Part shown: piece by piece, positions 31,432-31,898 of the stretch | Layout: each line of letters opens with the position of its first letter | How positions within the stretch are numbered: the stretch's first letter is position 1 | NCBI GenBank assembly: GCA_030612175.1 | Contig: JAUWOJ010000003.1 | Span: forward strand, 1-31,898 | DNA from: Candidatus Bipolaricaulota bacterium | GTDB taxonomy: Bacteria; Bipolaricaulota; Bipolaricaulia; UBA7950; UBA9294 | Length of the DNA: 31,898 nucleotides | Direction of reading: 5' to 3' | Position numbers and translations under genes: made by a program | The notes under the pieces: generated by a model | What the model was told of the DNA's origin: nothing | Seen by the model: only the letters and a program-made list of their open reading frames with translations | Database searches by the model: none

Positions 31432-31803
31432 TTAACTCGGCCTCTTGGTCCCGTACTTCGATCGTCCCTGCTTTCGCCCTTCTACTCCCTCTGTATCAAG
31501 TGTTCCTCGAACGATATGGTAACGCACTCCTGGCAGATCCTTTACCCGGCCACCGCGCACAAGAACTATAGAGTGTTCCTGCAGATTATGTCCCTCACCA
31601 CCAATATAAGCCGTTACTTCTTTCCCGTTACTCAAACGCACTCGCGCAACCTTGCGCAATGCCGAGTTCGGCTTCTTAGGTGTACGAGTATAGACTCGGG
31701 TACATACGCCACGTAGCTGTGGACAACAATCAAGAGCGCGTGCTTTGCTCTTCTTCGCTTTCGCCTTACGTCCTAGCCTAATCAACTGATTTATTGTTGG
31801 CAT
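31432..31803 (-). CDS. rpsL: 30S ribosomal protein S12
   Basis: Decoding-centre protein. The 123 residues show MPTINQLIRLGR, TRTPKKPNSALRKVARVRL and GGRVKDLPGVRYH. The PKKPNS lysines are of the streptomycin-sensitive wild type, and the Asp that is methylthiolated in E. coli (KDLP) is present. It is the first gene of the superoperon; ATG 31803 follows GGAGAG by about 6 nt. Confidence 0.98.
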   Translation of the reverse strand: MPTINQLIRLGRKAKAKKSKARALDCCPQLRGVCTRVYTRTPKKPNSALRKVARVRLSNGKEVTAYIGGEGHNLQEHSIVLVRGGRVKDLPGVRYHIVRGTLDTEGVEGRKQGRSKYGTKRPS

Positions 31804-31832
31804 GTTTACTCTCCAAATCCCATTGTAAATGA

Positions 31833-31861
31833 ATTATAGACACACTCACAAACTGTGTCAA
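31833..31861 (-). promoter_or_regulatory. Consensus sigma70 promoter of the str-S10-spc-alpha superoperon
   Basis: On the minus strand TTGACA (31856-31861) and TATAAT (31833-31838), both perfect, are separated by exactly 17 nt. Transcription would begin near 31826, leaving a leader of about 22 nt with the rpsL SD. The spacer begins and ends with GACACA/TGTGTC inverse halves (31839-31859). Confidence 0.85.
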
Positions 31862-31898
31862 GTTTGCCCAGACCTATTGCTCTGATTCAGCTGTTTTC

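Overview
The window is a bacterial chromosome segment of moderate G+C (judged by eye). Its core is a 17.3-kb ribosomal superoperon on the minus strand. The host has a peptidoglycan wall (murA, an M23 peptidase, a WecA/TagO-type glycosyltransferase). It uses Shine-Dalgarno (SD) sites and often GTG or TTG starts. Several small ribosomal proteins are of the zinc-binding type (S4, S14, L36, and a CxxC...CxxC tail on L24). A holB-ricT pair is also present. I cannot fix the phylum from this. The mosaic (no rpmD, no tuf in the str block, SDR-type threonine dehydrogenase, degenerate repeat island) would suit an uncultured or deep-branching lineage, but that is inference.

Layout. (1) 1-611: six plus-strand tRNA genes (Leu-TAG, Gly-GCC, Leu-TAA, initiator Met, elongator Met, Ala-CGC) behind a plausible sigma70 promoter. 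(2) 787-1707: a leftward WecA/TagO-like GlcNAc-1-P transferase, divergent from rightward holB-ricT (1766-3581). (3) 3708-9319: a tight leftward operon GT2 - rpiB - Na/Ca exchanger - rho - LysM/M23 peptidase - murA, with a promoter at 9353-9381. (4) 9320-10570: a gene-free 1.25-kb island of short repeats. (5) 10571-14419: leftward kbl - ridA - M19 dipeptidase, facing a rightward SDR-type threonine dehydrogenase. Together these make a threonine-to-glycine module. (6) 14478-31803: 33 co-directional genes joining the str, S10, spc and alpha operons (rpsL to rplQ), behind a promoter with perfect TTGACA and TATAAT hexamers 17 nt apart.

The superoperon order is classical, with three departures: no tuf between fusA and rpsJ, no rpmD between rpsE and rplO, and close coupling throughout (many ATGA, TAATG or 8-11-nt overlaps). 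rpmJ (37 codons) lies between infA and rpsM. At protein level the S11 C-terminus lacks the usual HNG...RPPK segment, and EF-G has Asn where the domain IV tip normally carries His.

I saw no convincing intrinsic terminator after any operon. A rho gene is present, so factor-dependent termination is possible. No IS element, CRISPR array, phage or defence system is visible. The most unusual non-coding signal is the repeat island. I found no clear new multi-gene system.
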